NCBI RefSeq assembly: GCF_003992015.1
Contig: NZ_RQVK01000001.1
Span: 186,001-250,000 of the forward strand
Direction of reading: 5' to 3'
Length of the DNA: 64,000 nucleotides
Source of the DNA: Veillonella sp. VA137
Lineage (GTDB): Bacteria; Bacillota; Negativicutes; Veillonellales; Veillonellaceae
Made by a program: the position numbers and the translations under genes. The notes beneath the pieces are model-generated. The model had not been told where the DNA came from. It saw only the letters and a list, made by a program, of their open reading frames with translations, and did not search any database. Of this stretch, positions 42,928-52,359 are shown piece after piece; position 1 is the first letter of the stretch; each line of letters begins with the position of its first letter.

Positions 42928-43461
42928 AGTTTCCACGAGGCTAATGCGTTTATCCATACTGAAAGCTCGTATTTTCTCGTACGCTTTTTCCTCAGAAAAT
43001 CCGTGTAACTCCATCAATATGCCCGTCGCTTTCGTCACATATTTTCGTTCTTCTAAGGAATTTTCCAGTCCTTTCACCTGTTCTAGTAAATCTCTTTCTT
43101 CTTGAAAGCGACACATCGCCATCTGTAGAGCGGGTCCTAAGTCCGGTTCTCGCAAAGGCTTAATTAAATAGCCATATACGCCCGATTGAGATGCCTTTTG
43201 GATTAAATCATCTTGGCTGTACGCTGTTAAGAGCACCACCGGCGCTAGTCGCTTATGACGAATTTGTCGCGCTGCCTCAATGCCATCTAATATTGGCATT
43301 TTCACATCCATGAGCACTATATCTGGCGCAAGGTCTTGGCATAGTTGGATGGCTTCCACTCCATTGGCACCTTCACCTATAACGGTATGGCCTTGGCTTT
43401 CTAATATATCTCGCAAGTCCATGCGAATGAGTGACTCATCATCTACTACTAAGACGCGCAT
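42889..43461 (-). CDS. Response regulator with ANTAR RNA-binding output domain (PdtaR/AmiR-NasT type)
   Basis: The 190-residue protein has a receiver domain ([14 protein letters not shown], phosphorylated Asp in DIVLMDVKMP, LLTAYSQDD, GYLIKPL) and a C-terminal ANTAR domain (LEERKYVTKATGILMELHGFSEEKAYEKIRAFSMDKR). ANTAR proteins bind paired hairpins in nascent RNA and act as antiterminators rather than as DNA-binding factors. Its start lies inside the 3' end of the kinase gene (23-bp overlap), so the two form a cognate pair. Targets are unknown; tandem-hairpin leaders elsewhere in the genome are candidates. Confidence 0.92.
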   Translation of the reverse strand: MRVLVVDDESLIRMDLRDILESQGHTVIGEGANGVEAIQLCQDLAPDIVLMDVKMPILDGIEAARQIRHKRLAPVVLLTAYSQDDLIQKASQSGVYGYLIKPLREPDLGPALQMAMCRFQEERDLLEQVKGLENSLEERKYVTKATGILMELHGFSEEKAYEKIRAFSMDKRISLVETCKKIIVAHEAKS

Positions 43462-44899
43462 ACTCTTCTCCTTTATGTATCCATATATCTACCACAGTGC
43501 CCGTTCCTTGGGATGCCCAAGCAATCGTTCCATCTAATTCATTACGTACTAAGTTGTCAATAATTTGCAACCCTAAGCGACGTTGTCTAGTGTCTTCAAA
43601 ATCCTCTGGTAAACCACAGCCAGTATCTCGAATAATAATATGCAACATATCTCGGTTTTCTTGAGACATCACCTCTCGCACCTCTACCTGCACTTGTCCT
43701 TCTGTTCTATCTTTGAAAGCATGTTTAAAAAGATTGGAGAACAGTTCATTCAGCACTAAGGACACATAGCTTGCCTTATGAGATGACATAATCATGTCTT
43801 CCCCTATATATTCCATATCGATGCGTTGATCAGAAGCCCCTAGCCCTTGTCTTAACAAGCGCCACAATTCTTCGATAATACTGCGCAACGCTACATAATC
43901 TTCATCAAAGTTCGACACAATTTCATGGACGAGAGCCATACTTTCAATACGATGAATACTGTCTTGTAAAGCTTGTTTCACATCATCGGAGCTACTGCGA
44001 CGGCTTTGCATGCGCAGTAATCCTGCCACAGACTGCAAGTTATTTTTCACGCGATGATGCACTTCTTTAATAACAGAGTTTTTCACCAGGAGTTCCTGAT
44101 CTCGTTTGCGCAATTCTGTTTTATCTTGTAACACTAAAATGCCACGTTTCCACTTCACTCCAAGTACGACGGGAATCATCACTTGTCGCAGAGCAATATC
44201 ACCATATAACTCTTCATCAATAGTACCTACTCTATCTTCCAACGCTTTTTTGATACGACCTACTTTCAAGGTACTACTGTAAATAGATGTTCCCTGTAAT
44301 CGTCGATCGATACCCAAAATATCTCCTAGTTTTTTCGCCGCTCGGTTTGCATAGAGTATGGTTCCGTCTTGTTCAAAAAAGAGAATCCCATCTAGGATGG
44401 AAATACCTTCATACAACTCTGGTTGCTGTAGTTGTGGTACCAACATACCTTGAAAGGCGGTTTGTGACACGATGGACATAAACTCGTCATAGCGACTGGA
44501 ATACACTTCAGATACCGGATTCGTGAAAGCACAAGCCCCAATGCACTTGCCCCCATTATCTACGATAGGATACACGTAAGCATGGTACGATTCCTTTGTG
44601 ATATCGGTATCAGTCGGTTCCTCCCAGTCCATGAGACCTGTATAAGGTTTGCCACTACGTAACATCTCCTGGATAGGATGGTTCATAGGCACTTCGTATT
44701 TCTGTACCATTCCTGTATGACCACTGTCCAGTGCGCCACTAAGTAAAAGGTGTCCGTCCTTAGCTTGCACTAAGAGGGACACCCCTTGTTCACTGATGGC
44801 TTTTCCAAAGCTTAATCGCTGAGAAAACTGTAATAGTAACGCCTGTTGTGTAGGATATAAATCTGTTTCTTTGTCTAGGATATCTTTCCAACTAGCCAT
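43439..44899 (-). CDS. Sensor histidine kinase, HisKA_2 family (PdtaS-like)
   Basis: Cytosolic-looking kinase of 486 residues from the ATG at 44899 (AAAGGAAACC upstream), without membrane helices. The N-terminal half is a GAF-like PdtaS sensor region ([28 protein letters not shown]), then a PAS-like region around [28 protein letters not shown]. The phosphoacceptor His lies in [23 protein letters not shown], and the ATPase domain has [23 protein letters not shown] and [11 protein letters not shown]. This is the family that signals to ANTAR regulators, and the regulator gene overlaps it. Its start overlaps the tsaD end by 8 bases. The ligand is unknown. Confidence 0.9.
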   Translation of the reverse strand: MASWKDILDKETDLYPTQQALLLQFSQRLSFGKAISEQGVSLLVQAKDGHLLLSGALDSGHTGMVQKYEVPMNHPIQEMLRSGKPYTGLMDWEEPTDTDITKESYHAYVYPIVDNGGKCIGACAFTNPVSEVYSSRYDEFMSIVSQTAFQGMLVPQLQQPELYEGISILDGILFFEQDGTILYANRAAKKLGDILGIDRRLQGTSIYSSTLKVGRIKKALEDRVGTIDEELYGDIALRQVMIPVVLGVKWKRGILVLQDKTELRKRDQELLVKNSVIKEVHHRVKNNLQSVAGLLRMQSRRSSSDDVKQALQDSIHRIESMALVHEIVSNFDEDYVALRSIIEELWRLLRQGLGASDQRIDMEYIGEDMIMSSHKASYVSLVLNELFSNLFKHAFKDRTEGQVQVEVREVMSQENRDMLHIIIRDTGCGLPEDFEDTRQRRLGLQIIDNLVRNELDGTIAWASQGTGTVVDIWIHKGEEYARLSSR

Positions 44900-45932
44900 G
44901 TTGGTTTCCTTTCCACAAATCGCTGCCCAATGGAATGGACGGTTTTGCATTCAATGTATAATTGCTGAATTTACCAGCTTGTGCCATATAGTAAGCTCGG
45001 CATCCAATCATAGCGGCATTGTCTGTGGCCAACATAGATCCTGCTGTGAGGTATATCAAACCTTCTGCCTCACACATAGCTTGTAAATCTCGTTGCAATC
45101 CACTGTTAGCCGACACGCCACCAGCTAGAGCAATCTTCGTTTCTCCTAATGTATGAGCCGCTTCTTTCATTTTTTCTACCAATACGTCCGTAATGGCCTT
45201 TTGAAAGGAGGCTGCTACATCTTCATGACAGATGGATTCACCTTTTTGTTGTTTTCCATTGATATAGTTAAGCACCGCAGATTTTAAACCACTAAAGCTA
45301 AAGTCGAAGTTTCCTTTTTCTAATAAAGGCCGTGGAAACTCTATGGCATCCGGATTGCCCTCTTTTGCCAACGCATCAATATGTGGCCCTCCTGGGTAAG
45401 GATAGCCTAGTACACGAGCGATTTTATCAAAGGCTTCACCTGCCGCATCATCACGTGTTTGTCCTAATACCTGAAAGCTTTCATAATCTGTCACATGAAC
45501 GATCATAGTATGCCCACCAGAAACCACTAAGCACAAGAATGGCGGTTCTAACTCAGGATGCAACAAAAAGTTTGCAAAGATGTGACCTTCCATATGATGA
45601 ACGCCAATCAAAGGAATATCTTTTGCAAAGGACAGAGCCTTCGCCGCTGACACCCCTACCAAAAGAGCCCCAACTAAACCAGGCCCATAAGTGACACCGA
45701 TATGATCCATATCATCTAATGTCATATTCGCATCTACCAAAGCTTGGTCAATGACTGGCATAATCTGTTCTATATGATGTCGAGACGCCACTTCTGGCAC
45801 GACACCGCCAAACTTTCTATGTATGGGTACTTGACTGGAAATTACATTAGAAACGACCGTTCTGCCATCTTGCAACACTGCTGCCGATGTTTCATCACAA
45901 CTAGTTTCAATAGCTAGTGTGTAGATACTCAT
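44892..45932 (-). CDS. tsaD: tRNA threonylcarbamoyladenosine transferase TsaD
   Basis: Catalytic subunit that transfers threonylcarbamoyl to A37 of ANN-decoding tRNAs. The 346-residue ASKHA protein has [18 protein letters not shown], the metal-binding [44 protein letters not shown] and [10 protein letters not shown]. Four-base overlap with rimI shows translational coupling. It works with TsaB and TsaE encoded upstream in the same operon. Confidence 0.97.
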   Translation of the reverse strand: MSIYTLAIETSCDETSAAVLQDGRTVVSNVISSQVPIHRKFGGVVPEVASRHHIEQIMPVIDQALVDANMTLDDMDHIGVTYGPGLVGALLVGVSAAKALSFAKDIPLIGVHHMEGHIFANFLLHPELEPPFLCLVVSGGHTMIVHVTDYESFQVLGQTRDDAAGEAFDKIARVLGYPYPGGPHIDALAKEGNPDAIEFPRPLLEKGNFDFSFSGLKSAVLNYINGKQQKGESICHEDVAASFQKAITDVLVEKMKEAAHTLGETKIALAGGVSANSGLQRDLQAMCEAEGLIYLTAGSMLATDNAAMIGCRAYYMAQAGKFSNYTLNAKPSIPLGSDLWKGNQHG

Positions 45933-46381
45933 GCCAGTTCCTCCATTTCTTTCCTCATAATCAGCCCATCTTCTACTGGATCTGAATAAAATTGTTTGCG
46001 TACTCCTACCGCTGTAAAGCCAAGCCTACGATACATGGCTTGAGCTGCAATATTGGAGACACGCACTTCTAAAAAAATATGCTTCATACCTTGTTTACGG
46101 AGCATTTGCGTTAACTTACGAGTCATTTTAGCTCCATAACCTGCACGACGATATTCAGGATGAATAGCAATATTTGTAATCTGGCCTTCATCCAAAACTA
46201 GCCAAGATCCTGCATAACCAATAATCTTGCCATCTTCTGCTTCTGCCACAAGGTACAGCTTATCTGCTACTTCTAAATCATCTAATAGAGCTTCCTTTGA
46301 CCAAGGTGTTGAAAAACAGGCCGTTTCTATTTGGTAGATACCTTCAATATCACTTCGTAAGGCTTCTCGTAATGTGACCAT
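45929..46381 (-). CDS. rimI: Ribosomal-protein-alanine N-acetyltransferase RimI
   Basis: GNAT-family enzyme of 150 residues, annotated for S18 N-terminal acetylation. Acetyl-CoA binding is in [21 protein letters not shown] and the C-terminal [31 protein letters not shown] is characteristic. The gene lies between tsaB and tsaD, as in many bacteria. Its stop overlaps the tsaD start (ATGA), and its own ATG shares one base with the tsaB stop. Confidence 0.93.
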   Translation of the reverse strand: MVTLREALRSDIEGIYQIETACFSTPWSKEALLDDLEVADKLYLVAEAEDGKIIGYAGSWLVLDEGQITNIAIHPEYRRAGYGAKMTRKLTQMLRKQGMKHIFLEVRVSNIAAQAMYRRLGFTAVGVRKQFYSDPVEDGLIMRKEMEELA

Positions 46382-47169
46382 TATCGTTCACCTGCTGCTT
46401 CACGGACTACTACCGTTGGTTCCACGTAGGTACCAGTGGCTAGGATGTCTTTGTTTTTCTCATCCCACACCACTTCCGCTTCCGATTTACGAATATAGAA
46501 TGGCTCAATAGACTGCGCATCAAGAATCGTACCACTCACAAATTGTGGTAATGCCACTTGAATGACATGAGATGCCCGCGGGCGTTGTTTCGATTCATGC
46601 CCTAGCACGAGTTTCATAGGATCTATACGTCCTTCCTCTACACCTAGGGCATATTCTTTTTCCAAACGCTTCAGACCATCCCCTACGATGACCACTGGAT
46701 TATCTCCAGATAGTTGTACTAGTTTCTCTAACAACTCAGTTACTTGATGTACTTCTATTGCATCTAAAGCAATCATGTCCGCGCCATTCCACTCATACTG
46801 ACGGCCATAGACCTGTTTCTTTTGTGCATCAATGACAGTGCATACCCGATAGTTAGAATACATAAAACTTTGGGCTAACACATCGGTGGTGAGCACGCCT
46901 ACTACAGGTACATTCCAAGCATAAGCCAAGGCCTTAGCCGTCCCTAATCCAATGCGCAAGCCTGTAAATGAGCCAGGTCCGATGGTAACAGCAATACCAG
47001 ATATCTCGGATTTTTGAACCTTTCCCGTCTTCAGCACCGTTTCAATATGTGGCACCAATTGCTCAGAATGAGTAAGGACTGCCTGTACAATGAGTTCACT
47101 CCGTATTTCTTTGTCATTTCCCACCGCCACGCTGGCAATGGCACTACTCGTTTCAATTCCTAAAATCAT
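46381..47169 (-). CDS. tsaB: tRNA threonylcarbamoyladenosine biosynthesis protein TsaB
   Basis: Non-catalytic partner of TsaD in the t6A complex. The start is the ATG at 47169 (ILGIETSSAIASVAVG follows), which overlaps the tsaE stop by ATGA and has ATAGGAG upstream, giving 262 residues. Conserved ASKHA features: HSEQLVPHIETVL, GSFTGLRIGLGTAKALAYAW, VIDAQKKQVYGRQY. The C-terminal part (SIEPFYIRKSEAEVVWDE) is the usual TsaB end. Confidence 0.94.
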   Translation of the reverse strand: MILGIETSSAIASVAVGNDKEIRSELIVQAVLTHSEQLVPHIETVLKTGKVQKSEISGIAVTIGPGSFTGLRIGLGTAKALAYAWNVPVVGVLTTDVLAQSFMYSNYRVCTVIDAQKKQVYGRQYEWNGADMIALDAIEVHQVTELLEKLVQLSGDNPVVIVGDGLKRLEKEYALGVEEGRIDPMKLVLGHESKQRPRASHVIQVALPQFVSGTILDAQSIEPFYIRKSEAEVVWDEKNKDILATGTYVEPTVVVREAAGER

Positions 47170-47639
47170 AGGTTCTCTCCTATGCGTTGTAATGTTTCCT
47201 CTGAAAGTATGTCCGTACGAACTGTAAACTGACGAGATCCATCTGCATTCACGTCGATAGTAATCCAAACCGTTGTATCTGGTAACTCCTCTTCAAATTT
47301 ACTTGCCCATTCCACAACAGACTTTGTTTCTTCTGTATATTCGTAAAAGCCGATGGTTTCCAGTTCTTCTACTAAGTCCATTCGATACAAATCGAAATGG
47401 TACAGGTTAGAACCATCTACTTCATAGGTATTCATCAAGGCAAAGGTAGGGCTTGTCACTTCTTCTGTGACTCCAAAACCTTTTGCAATCCCTTGGGAAA
47501 AATGCGTTTTTCCTGCCCCTAGCGTGCCATCTAGAGCAATACAAATTGGGCTTTCATAGGTTTTCATAAATCTTCCTAGGTTGTGACCTAACGCCATCGT
47601 TTCCTCTACGGAATGGGTTGTATATACTATAGTATTCAT
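47166..47639 (-). CDS. tsaE: tRNA threonylcarbamoyladenosine biosynthesis ATPase TsaE
   Basis: P-loop ATPase required to regenerate the TsaBD complex. The 157-residue protein has Walker A GTLGAGKTHFSQGIAKGFG, followed by SPTFALMNTYEV, HFDLYRMD, and a Walker B-like IGFYEYTEETKSVVEWASKF. It is 114 bp after the Fic-ThiL gene and overlaps tsaB. A weak promoter (TTGAAA-16-TATAAG on the reverse strand) can be seen in the gap. Confidence 0.95.
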   Translation of the reverse strand: MNTIVYTTHSVEETMALGHNLGRFMKTYESPICIALDGTLGAGKTHFSQGIAKGFGVTEEVTSPTFALMNTYEVDGSNLYHFDLYRMDLVEELETIGFYEYTEETKSVVEWASKFEEELPDTTVWITIDVNADGSRQFTVRTDILSEETLQRIGENL

Positions 47640-47753
47640 ATCATTCCTCTATCATTCTATCTCTTATAATTCGATTTTTAATACTTTCAACTATTTCAAA
47701 GCCTTCATGACAGCCTCGTTCTATTCTTAATCATACTGCTTAGCTCTAACTAC

Positions 47754-49721
47754 TCAGTCATGAGATAAATGATTATATCCCTTAGGTTCCACTGTTACCC
47801 ACTGTCCATCCCGTTCTACTAATACCTGTGCACTACCAGCTTTGACGCTTCCGATAATCGTGAATGCCTCTTTAGGCAATCGGTCTGCCTTATCAGCTGG
47901 AATGGTCCCCACTAGCTGAAAATCTTCGCCTCCTGTCCACATAGGAAGATAAGGACTCATCTGATGAGTTTCACAGTAGGCCTGCACCTCTGGATGGATA
48001 GGCAATGTCGATTCATCAATATAAATGGTCACCTGCGATGCTTTGGCTATCTCGTTGAGCTCGCTGGACAAGCCGTCGCTGATATCGTTCATAGACGTGG
48101 CACCTAAGTCTCTTGCTATTATACCACATTCTACATGAGGAATGGGCCGTTGATGGATAGACCTACTCACCGGATAGTCCTCGCTGCCCTCTAACAAACT
48201 ATGGAGCCCCACATAGGATAAGCCTAGATAATTCGTGATGAATACTGCATCACCATCTTGAGCACCACTGCGCAAAACAGATTGATTTGTTGGAACATCT
48301 CCAAAGACTGTGGCAGAAATCACAAAAGCTCCCTCGGTTGACACCGTATCGCCGCCGATGATATTGACTCTATACTCCGCACATATGTCATGCAAACCTT
48401 GATACACTTCTTCTACATAGGACGTATGTCGCCCCTTAGGCACTGCAATAGACACCACCATATGCCGTGGGGTCCCACCCATCGCTGCAATGTCACTGAT
48501 ATTCGCTGCCCCTAGCCGATAGCCTACATCAAAAGGAGATGTAGTGCTTTCACTAAAGTGGATACCTTCCACCATCATGTCCGTGCTGACCAGTTGATCC
48601 ACATCACGAGGCGTATCATAGACAGCGCAGTCATCACCAACGCCGACCTTTACGTACGTAGAATTGTAGATACTGTGTTGTGTTAACCTATCGATGAGGG
48701 CAAATTCGTCAGTCGATGTTATATTATCCTCGTATGTATTACTACTATTTTCTACATGACAGTGCATTTCCTTTACAGTTTCACTTCCTAAAGAAGTTTT
48801 ATTACCCGAAGTAGTATCATAACCTACTATAGCATCCTCTGATATAGTGTCCATGTTTATAGTATACCCATCATCATTATATTGTATGCTTTCTTCCTGT
48901 ATTTTTAGGCTAGCACTATGAATATGCATACTCCGATTCGATAACACATGGTCTTCGTCTAGCAGTAAATTCCGCAAAAAACATTCCAAATATTCCGTTG
49001 TTCTATACACCCCAAGTTTCAAATTTTGATAATTGGCTCGTACTAAGGAATTTCTAAAGTACCACGCATGGTTGGCGAACATATCATTCGTCACTGTAAA
49101 GCCTAGGGTGCGGAGATATTTAATAAAAAATACAGCGGTCGTTCTCGTATTTCCTTCACCAAATACATGAATCTGCCATAATCTGGCAACAAAAGTAGCC
49201 AAATGACGAATCGTCTCTGACATATCTAAACTGGCATAAGAAAACGTTTTTTCTTGCTCTATATCATAGAGTAAGGTCGCCCCTAGTTCAGACACACTAC
49301 CATAGGTCACCGTATCACCAGCGAGAATCCATTCCTTTTTTGTAATATTGTAATCTCGTATACTGCCCGCATGGGCATAGATATCTGTAAACAATTGTCT
49401 ATGAATTGATAGGTACTCATTCGGCGTAAAACTGAAAGCTTTCTCTAAGAGCAACTCCGACATACGAAGTGATACTATATCCGCCTCTGCCGTTCTATCT
49501 TCGTAATGTGGATAGGATTCATAATAATGTTCCAGTAATGTATGAAGCGCCTGTAGGGACATCTGCCCTTCAATATTTTTCTTCGCTAAGTCTATCAAAT
49601 ATGCAGATGGCGTCAACCCATCCACAGCTTGTAAACCAATAGCTGTCTTCCAGGCTTTAGCTTTTTCATATTGACTGGCTTCACCTTGGCGGATATATTC
49701 CTCAAAAGGATCCTTATGCAT
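47754..49721 (-). CDS. thiL: Fusion of a Fic domain (N-terminal) and thiamine-monophosphate kinase ThiL (C-terminal)
   Basis: One continuous 655-residue frame from the ATG at 49721. Residues 20-70 resemble a VbhA/Fic antitoxin helix (VDGLTPSAYLIDLAKKNIEGQ); residues 95-255 form a Fic domain (FTDIYAHAGSIRDYNITKKEW and the catalytic HVFGEGNTR at DNA 49143-49169). A polar, Asn/Ser/Thr-rich linker of about 80 residues follows, then full ThiL from about 48713: VGVGDDCAVYD, STDMMVEGIHF, ANISDIAAMGGTPRHMV, IIGGDTV, MNDISDGL and GGEDFQLVG. ThiL phosphorylates thiamine monophosphate to the diphosphate. Fic domains transfer AMP or related groups. ThiL next to tsaE-tsaB-rimI-tsaD is a common order, so the Fic part is the novelty. 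Both active-site motifs look intact. Confidence 0.92.
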   Translation of the reverse strand: MHKDPFEEYIRQGEASQYEKAKAWKTAIGLQAVDGLTPSAYLIDLAKKNIEGQMSLQALHTLLEHYYESYPHYEDRTAEADIVSLRMSELLLEKAFSFTPNEYLSIHRQLFTDIYAHAGSIRDYNITKKEWILAGDTVTYGSVSELGATLLYDIEQEKTFSYASLDMSETIRHLATFVARLWQIHVFGEGNTRTTAVFFIKYLRTLGFTVTNDMFANHAWYFRNSLVRANYQNLKLGVYRTTEYLECFLRNLLLDEDHVLSNRSMHIHSASLKIQEESIQYNDDGYTINMDTISEDAIVGYDTTSGNKTSLGSETVKEMHCHVENSSNTYEDNITSTDEFALIDRLTQHSIYNSTYVKVGVGDDCAVYDTPRDVDQLVSTDMMVEGIHFSESTTSPFDVGYRLGAANISDIAAMGGTPRHMVVSIAVPKGRHTSYVEEVYQGLHDICAEYRVNIIGGDTVSTEGAFVISATVFGDVPTNQSVLRSGAQDGDAVFITNYLGLSYVGLHSLLEGSEDYPVSRSIHQRPIPHVECGIIARDLGATSMNDISDGLSSELNEIAKASQVTIYIDESTLPIHPEVQAYCETHQMSPYLPMWTGGEDFQLVGTIPADKADRLPKEAFTIIGSVKAGSAQVLVERDGQWVTVEPKGYNHLSHD

Positions 49722-49845
49722 CGTACCACCTCGTTTCATTGTGCAATAACAAACTAACGTATCTATGCCGTTACGGATAATAACGATATACTATTGCAAT
49801 TGAACTATAAGATCTGTATATCACTTTTCTATACACGTTGTTCTT

Positions 49846-49888
49846 ATTGTACCATACTAGGAGGTAAAGATTAGATAAATTTATCTAA
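49846..49888 (-). promoter_or_regulatory. Candidate promoter of fic-thiL with an 18-bp palindrome
   Basis: The reverse strand has the extended -10 TGGTACAAT (hexamer 49846-49851). The expected -35 position (49869-49874) overlaps the perfect palindrome TTAGATAAATTTATCTAA at 49871-49888. An operator at -35 would suit autorepression, but the regulator is unknown. Confidence 0.4.
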
Positions 49889-49892
49889 ATAA

Positions 49893-49923
49893 TAAAGGGG
49901 ACTCCTATAAGAGTCCCCTTTTA
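49893..49923. terminator. Terminator of the OpuC-type operon
   Basis: Arms AAAGGGGACTC and GAGTCCCCTTT around a 6-base loop with T-runs on both strands. Confidence 0.88.
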
Positions 49924-49978
49924 TTATGTTATTACAATGTATGTGCCCTACCTCATCATCTTCACCAACTAAGTATCA

Positions 49979-50707
49979 CTAACGCGTCATCTCCACTAGC
50001 TGCTTCACATAGTCATTACTAGGATGATTCTTTACTTCATCGGTGGTTCCGTATTGTTGTATCTTCCCTTCATGCATGACAAGTATATGTGTGGCAAGCT
50101 TGAAAGCTTCGTGCATATCATGGGTGATGAACACAATGGTACAATCGGTTTGTTTGTGAATCTGTTTCAAATCTTCTTGCAGTTGATACCTCGTAATGGA
50201 ATCCACTGCTCCGAATGGTTCGTCCATAAGTAATATCTTCGGCGAATTCGCATAAGCTCTGGCAATACCCACTCGTTGCTGTTGACCACCAGACAATTCC
50301 TTCGGATACTTCCCCCTACTATCCAATGGCAATCCCACTAGTGAAAGCATACGATCTACAATAGCATCTACTTCTTCTTTTGGCATTCCATCGAGTTTTG
50401 GCACATACCCAATATTCTCTGCTACTGTCATATGGGGAAACAGTCCATCCCCTTGAATAGCATAGCCAATCTTTCTCCGCAAAGAAATAATATCCTGGTC
50501 GATAACACGAGTTCCAAAAATAGTAATATCTCCTTCATCGGGCACAATCAATCCATTAATCATTTTTAAAAGTGTCGTTTTTCCTGACCCTGATGTGCCT
50601 ACAATACAAAGAAAGTCACCTTCATTGATTCTTAGATTGCAATCTCTTACCACCCATTTGCCTTGATAGGATTTTCCAATATTTTTATATTCTATAATTT
50701 GATTCAT
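49979..50707 (-). CDS. Osmoprotectant (betaine/carnitine/choline-type) ABC transporter ATPase
   Basis: ATPase of an OpuC/Osm-type importer, 242 residues. Walker A GTSGSGKTTLL, Q-loop AIQGDGLFPHMTVAENI, signature LSGGQQQRVGIARA, Walker B ILLMDEPFGAVD and switch His in VFITHDMHEA. It lacks the C-terminal CBS domains found in OpuCA/OpuAA, so osmotic gating by CBS is absent. It starts one base after the upstream permease gene and shares its terminator at 49893-49923. Confidence 0.88.
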   Translation of the reverse strand: MNQIIEYKNIGKSYQGKWVVRDCNLRINEGDFLCIVGTSGSGKTTLLKMINGLIVPDEGDITIFGTRVIDQDIISLRRKIGYAIQGDGLFPHMTVAENIGYVPKLDGMPKEEVDAIVDRMLSLVGLPLDSRGKYPKELSGGQQQRVGIARAYANSPKILLMDEPFGAVDSITRYQLQEDLKQIHKQTDCTIVFITHDMHEAFKLATHILVMHEGKIQQYGTTDEVKNHPSNDYVKQLVEMTR

Positions 50708-52246
50708 CTATTTCACCAACCCTTTAGATTGCAAAAATTCCTTTGCCACTTGTTTCGGATCTTCCTTATCAATTTCTACCCTTTTATTCAACTGTGCCAT
50801 AGTACTTTCATCTATGATACCATCCAAACGATGTAATACCTTTTCTAGCTCAGGATGTTTCTGCAACGTTTCCTCACGGACAACCATGCCTGCCATGTAA
50901 CTTGGGTAAAAGTTTCGATCATCCTCTAACACTACAACCCGTGGGTCAGACAACTGACCATCTGTAGTAAATACTGTCATAGCATCAATCTTTTTATCAA
51001 ACAAAGCTTGATATTTTAAGCCATTGTCCATATCTACTACCTTTTTGAAGTGATAGTTATAAGCATTAGCTAAGGCCTTATAGCCATCTTCTCGTTCAAA
51101 GAAATCATATTCTGCTCCAAATGTTAACTGTCCTGCATACTTCGCCAAATCAGTAAACGTTTTAATGCCATATTCCTTCGCTAGATCTGCACGAATGCCA
51201 ATACTATAGGTATCGTTAAAACCAAACATGCCCTTCCACAAGAAATGATATTTGTCCTTGTACTCTGCACTCAACATAGGAAACTTGTCATTCTTGTAAT
51301 CTTCCTTATGTTTCAACACGATTTGCCAAGATGTTCCCGTATATTCCGGATACATATCAAAATCACCACGTATCATGCCAGGATGGATATTAGACGTTCC
51401 GCCCCCTACGCCGTGGGTGTACTCAACCTTCAAATTCGTATCCGCTTCAATTAGGGTTCCCACAATTTCTGCCAAAATATATCCTTCTGATACCGGTTTG
51501 GATGCGATGTGAATGGTGTCACTTTTATTATACTGTTGCATTCCCACGACACCCAAGATAATCACTAGGAAAACACCCAATGCATAGCCTACTTTTTTAT
51601 TCACAACCCTATGCATCTTGTGTTCTTCTACCAACTTCCCAATTATACTTAGTATGCTATCAATCACCAAGGCTAATACAGCAATGAGGATGCCTCCAAT
51701 CCAGATGAGTACTTCATTATTCGTGGTAATCCCACGATAGATAGCAACACCTAGCCCACCAGCTCCCACAAAGGAGGCAATCCCTGTTAAGGCAATCGTC
51801 ATGGTCACCATATTCATAATACCTGCAAAGATAACTGGGAATGCTAGTGGCAACTGTATCTTCCATAAAATTTGACGATCTGTACTACCCATGGCACGAC
51901 TGGCCTCAATAATCTTTGGATCAATGGTAGTAATCCCTACATAGGTACTACGCACGATTGGTAATAACGCATAGATGGTGAGTGCAATAATGGCTGTCGT
52001 ATTCCCTATTCCTGTGAAAGAAATCAGAAAGCCCAATAGAGCAATAGAAGGGATTGTATACGCAATATTCACCACGGATATAACAGAATTAGCCAATTTC
52101 TGTTTCTGTGCGATAAATATTCCAATAGCCAATCCCAAAATTGTAGCAATGATAACTGCTGTAAAAGTAATTCCTATATGCTCCAATAATAAATGTAAAT
52201 AAAATGGCCCATTCTTGCCTAACTCTTCTAACAAATTTTGTATCAT
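50708..52246 (-). CDS. Osmoprotectant ABC transporter permease fused to its substrate-binding domain
   Basis: A 512-residue fusion. Residues 1-215 form the permease (LLLEHIGITFTAVIIATILGLAIGIFIA, EAA-like ASRAMGSTDRQILWKIQLPLAFPVI, GAGGLGVAIYRGI). After one more helix, residues about 240-512 form an OpuAC-type binding domain (IHIASKPVSEGYILAEIVGTLIEADTNLKVEYTHGVGGGTSNIHPGMIRGDFDMYPEYTGTSW). Fused permease-binding proteins of this kind are known for glycine betaine, choline and carnitine importers of Firmicutes. The exact ligand is not readable. AAAGGAGGG precedes the ATG. Confidence 0.9.
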   Translation of the reverse strand: MIQNLLEELGKNGPFYLHLLLEHIGITFTAVIIATILGLAIGIFIAQKQKLANSVISVVNIAYTIPSIALLGFLISFTGIGNTTAIIALTIYALLPIVRSTYVGITTIDPKIIEASRAMGSTDRQILWKIQLPLAFPVIFAGIMNMVTMTIALTGIASFVGAGGLGVAIYRGITTNNEVLIWIGGILIAVLALVIDSILSIIGKLVEEHKMHRVVNKKVGYALGVFLVIILGVVGMQQYNKSDTIHIASKPVSEGYILAEIVGTLIEADTNLKVEYTHGVGGGTSNIHPGMIRGDFDMYPEYTGTSWQIVLKHKEDYKNDKFPMLSAEYKDKYHFLWKGMFGFNDTYSIGIRADLAKEYGIKTFTDLAKYAGQLTFGAEYDFFEREDGYKALANAYNYHFKKVVDMDNGLKYQALFDKKIDAMTVFTTDGQLSDPRVVVLEDDRNFYPSYMAGMVVREETLQKHPELEKVLHRLDGIIDESTMAQLNKRVEIDKEDPKQVAKEFLQSKGLVK

Positions 52247-52316
52247 TAAACCCTCCTTTTCTACAATCTGCTTGTAGATTAATTATCATACTAAATTACC
52301 ATGAATTTAAGGTATA

Positions 52317-52353
52317 AAAATGTTGGAGGCTCTTTGCTAAGAGTCCCCCAACA
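52317..52353 (-). terminator. Terminator of the amidase-GerM operon
   Basis: Arms TGTTGGAGGCTCTT and AAGAGTCCCCCAACA, with TTTTTATACC following on the reverse strand. Confidence 0.85.
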
Positions 52354-52359
52354 TACTGC

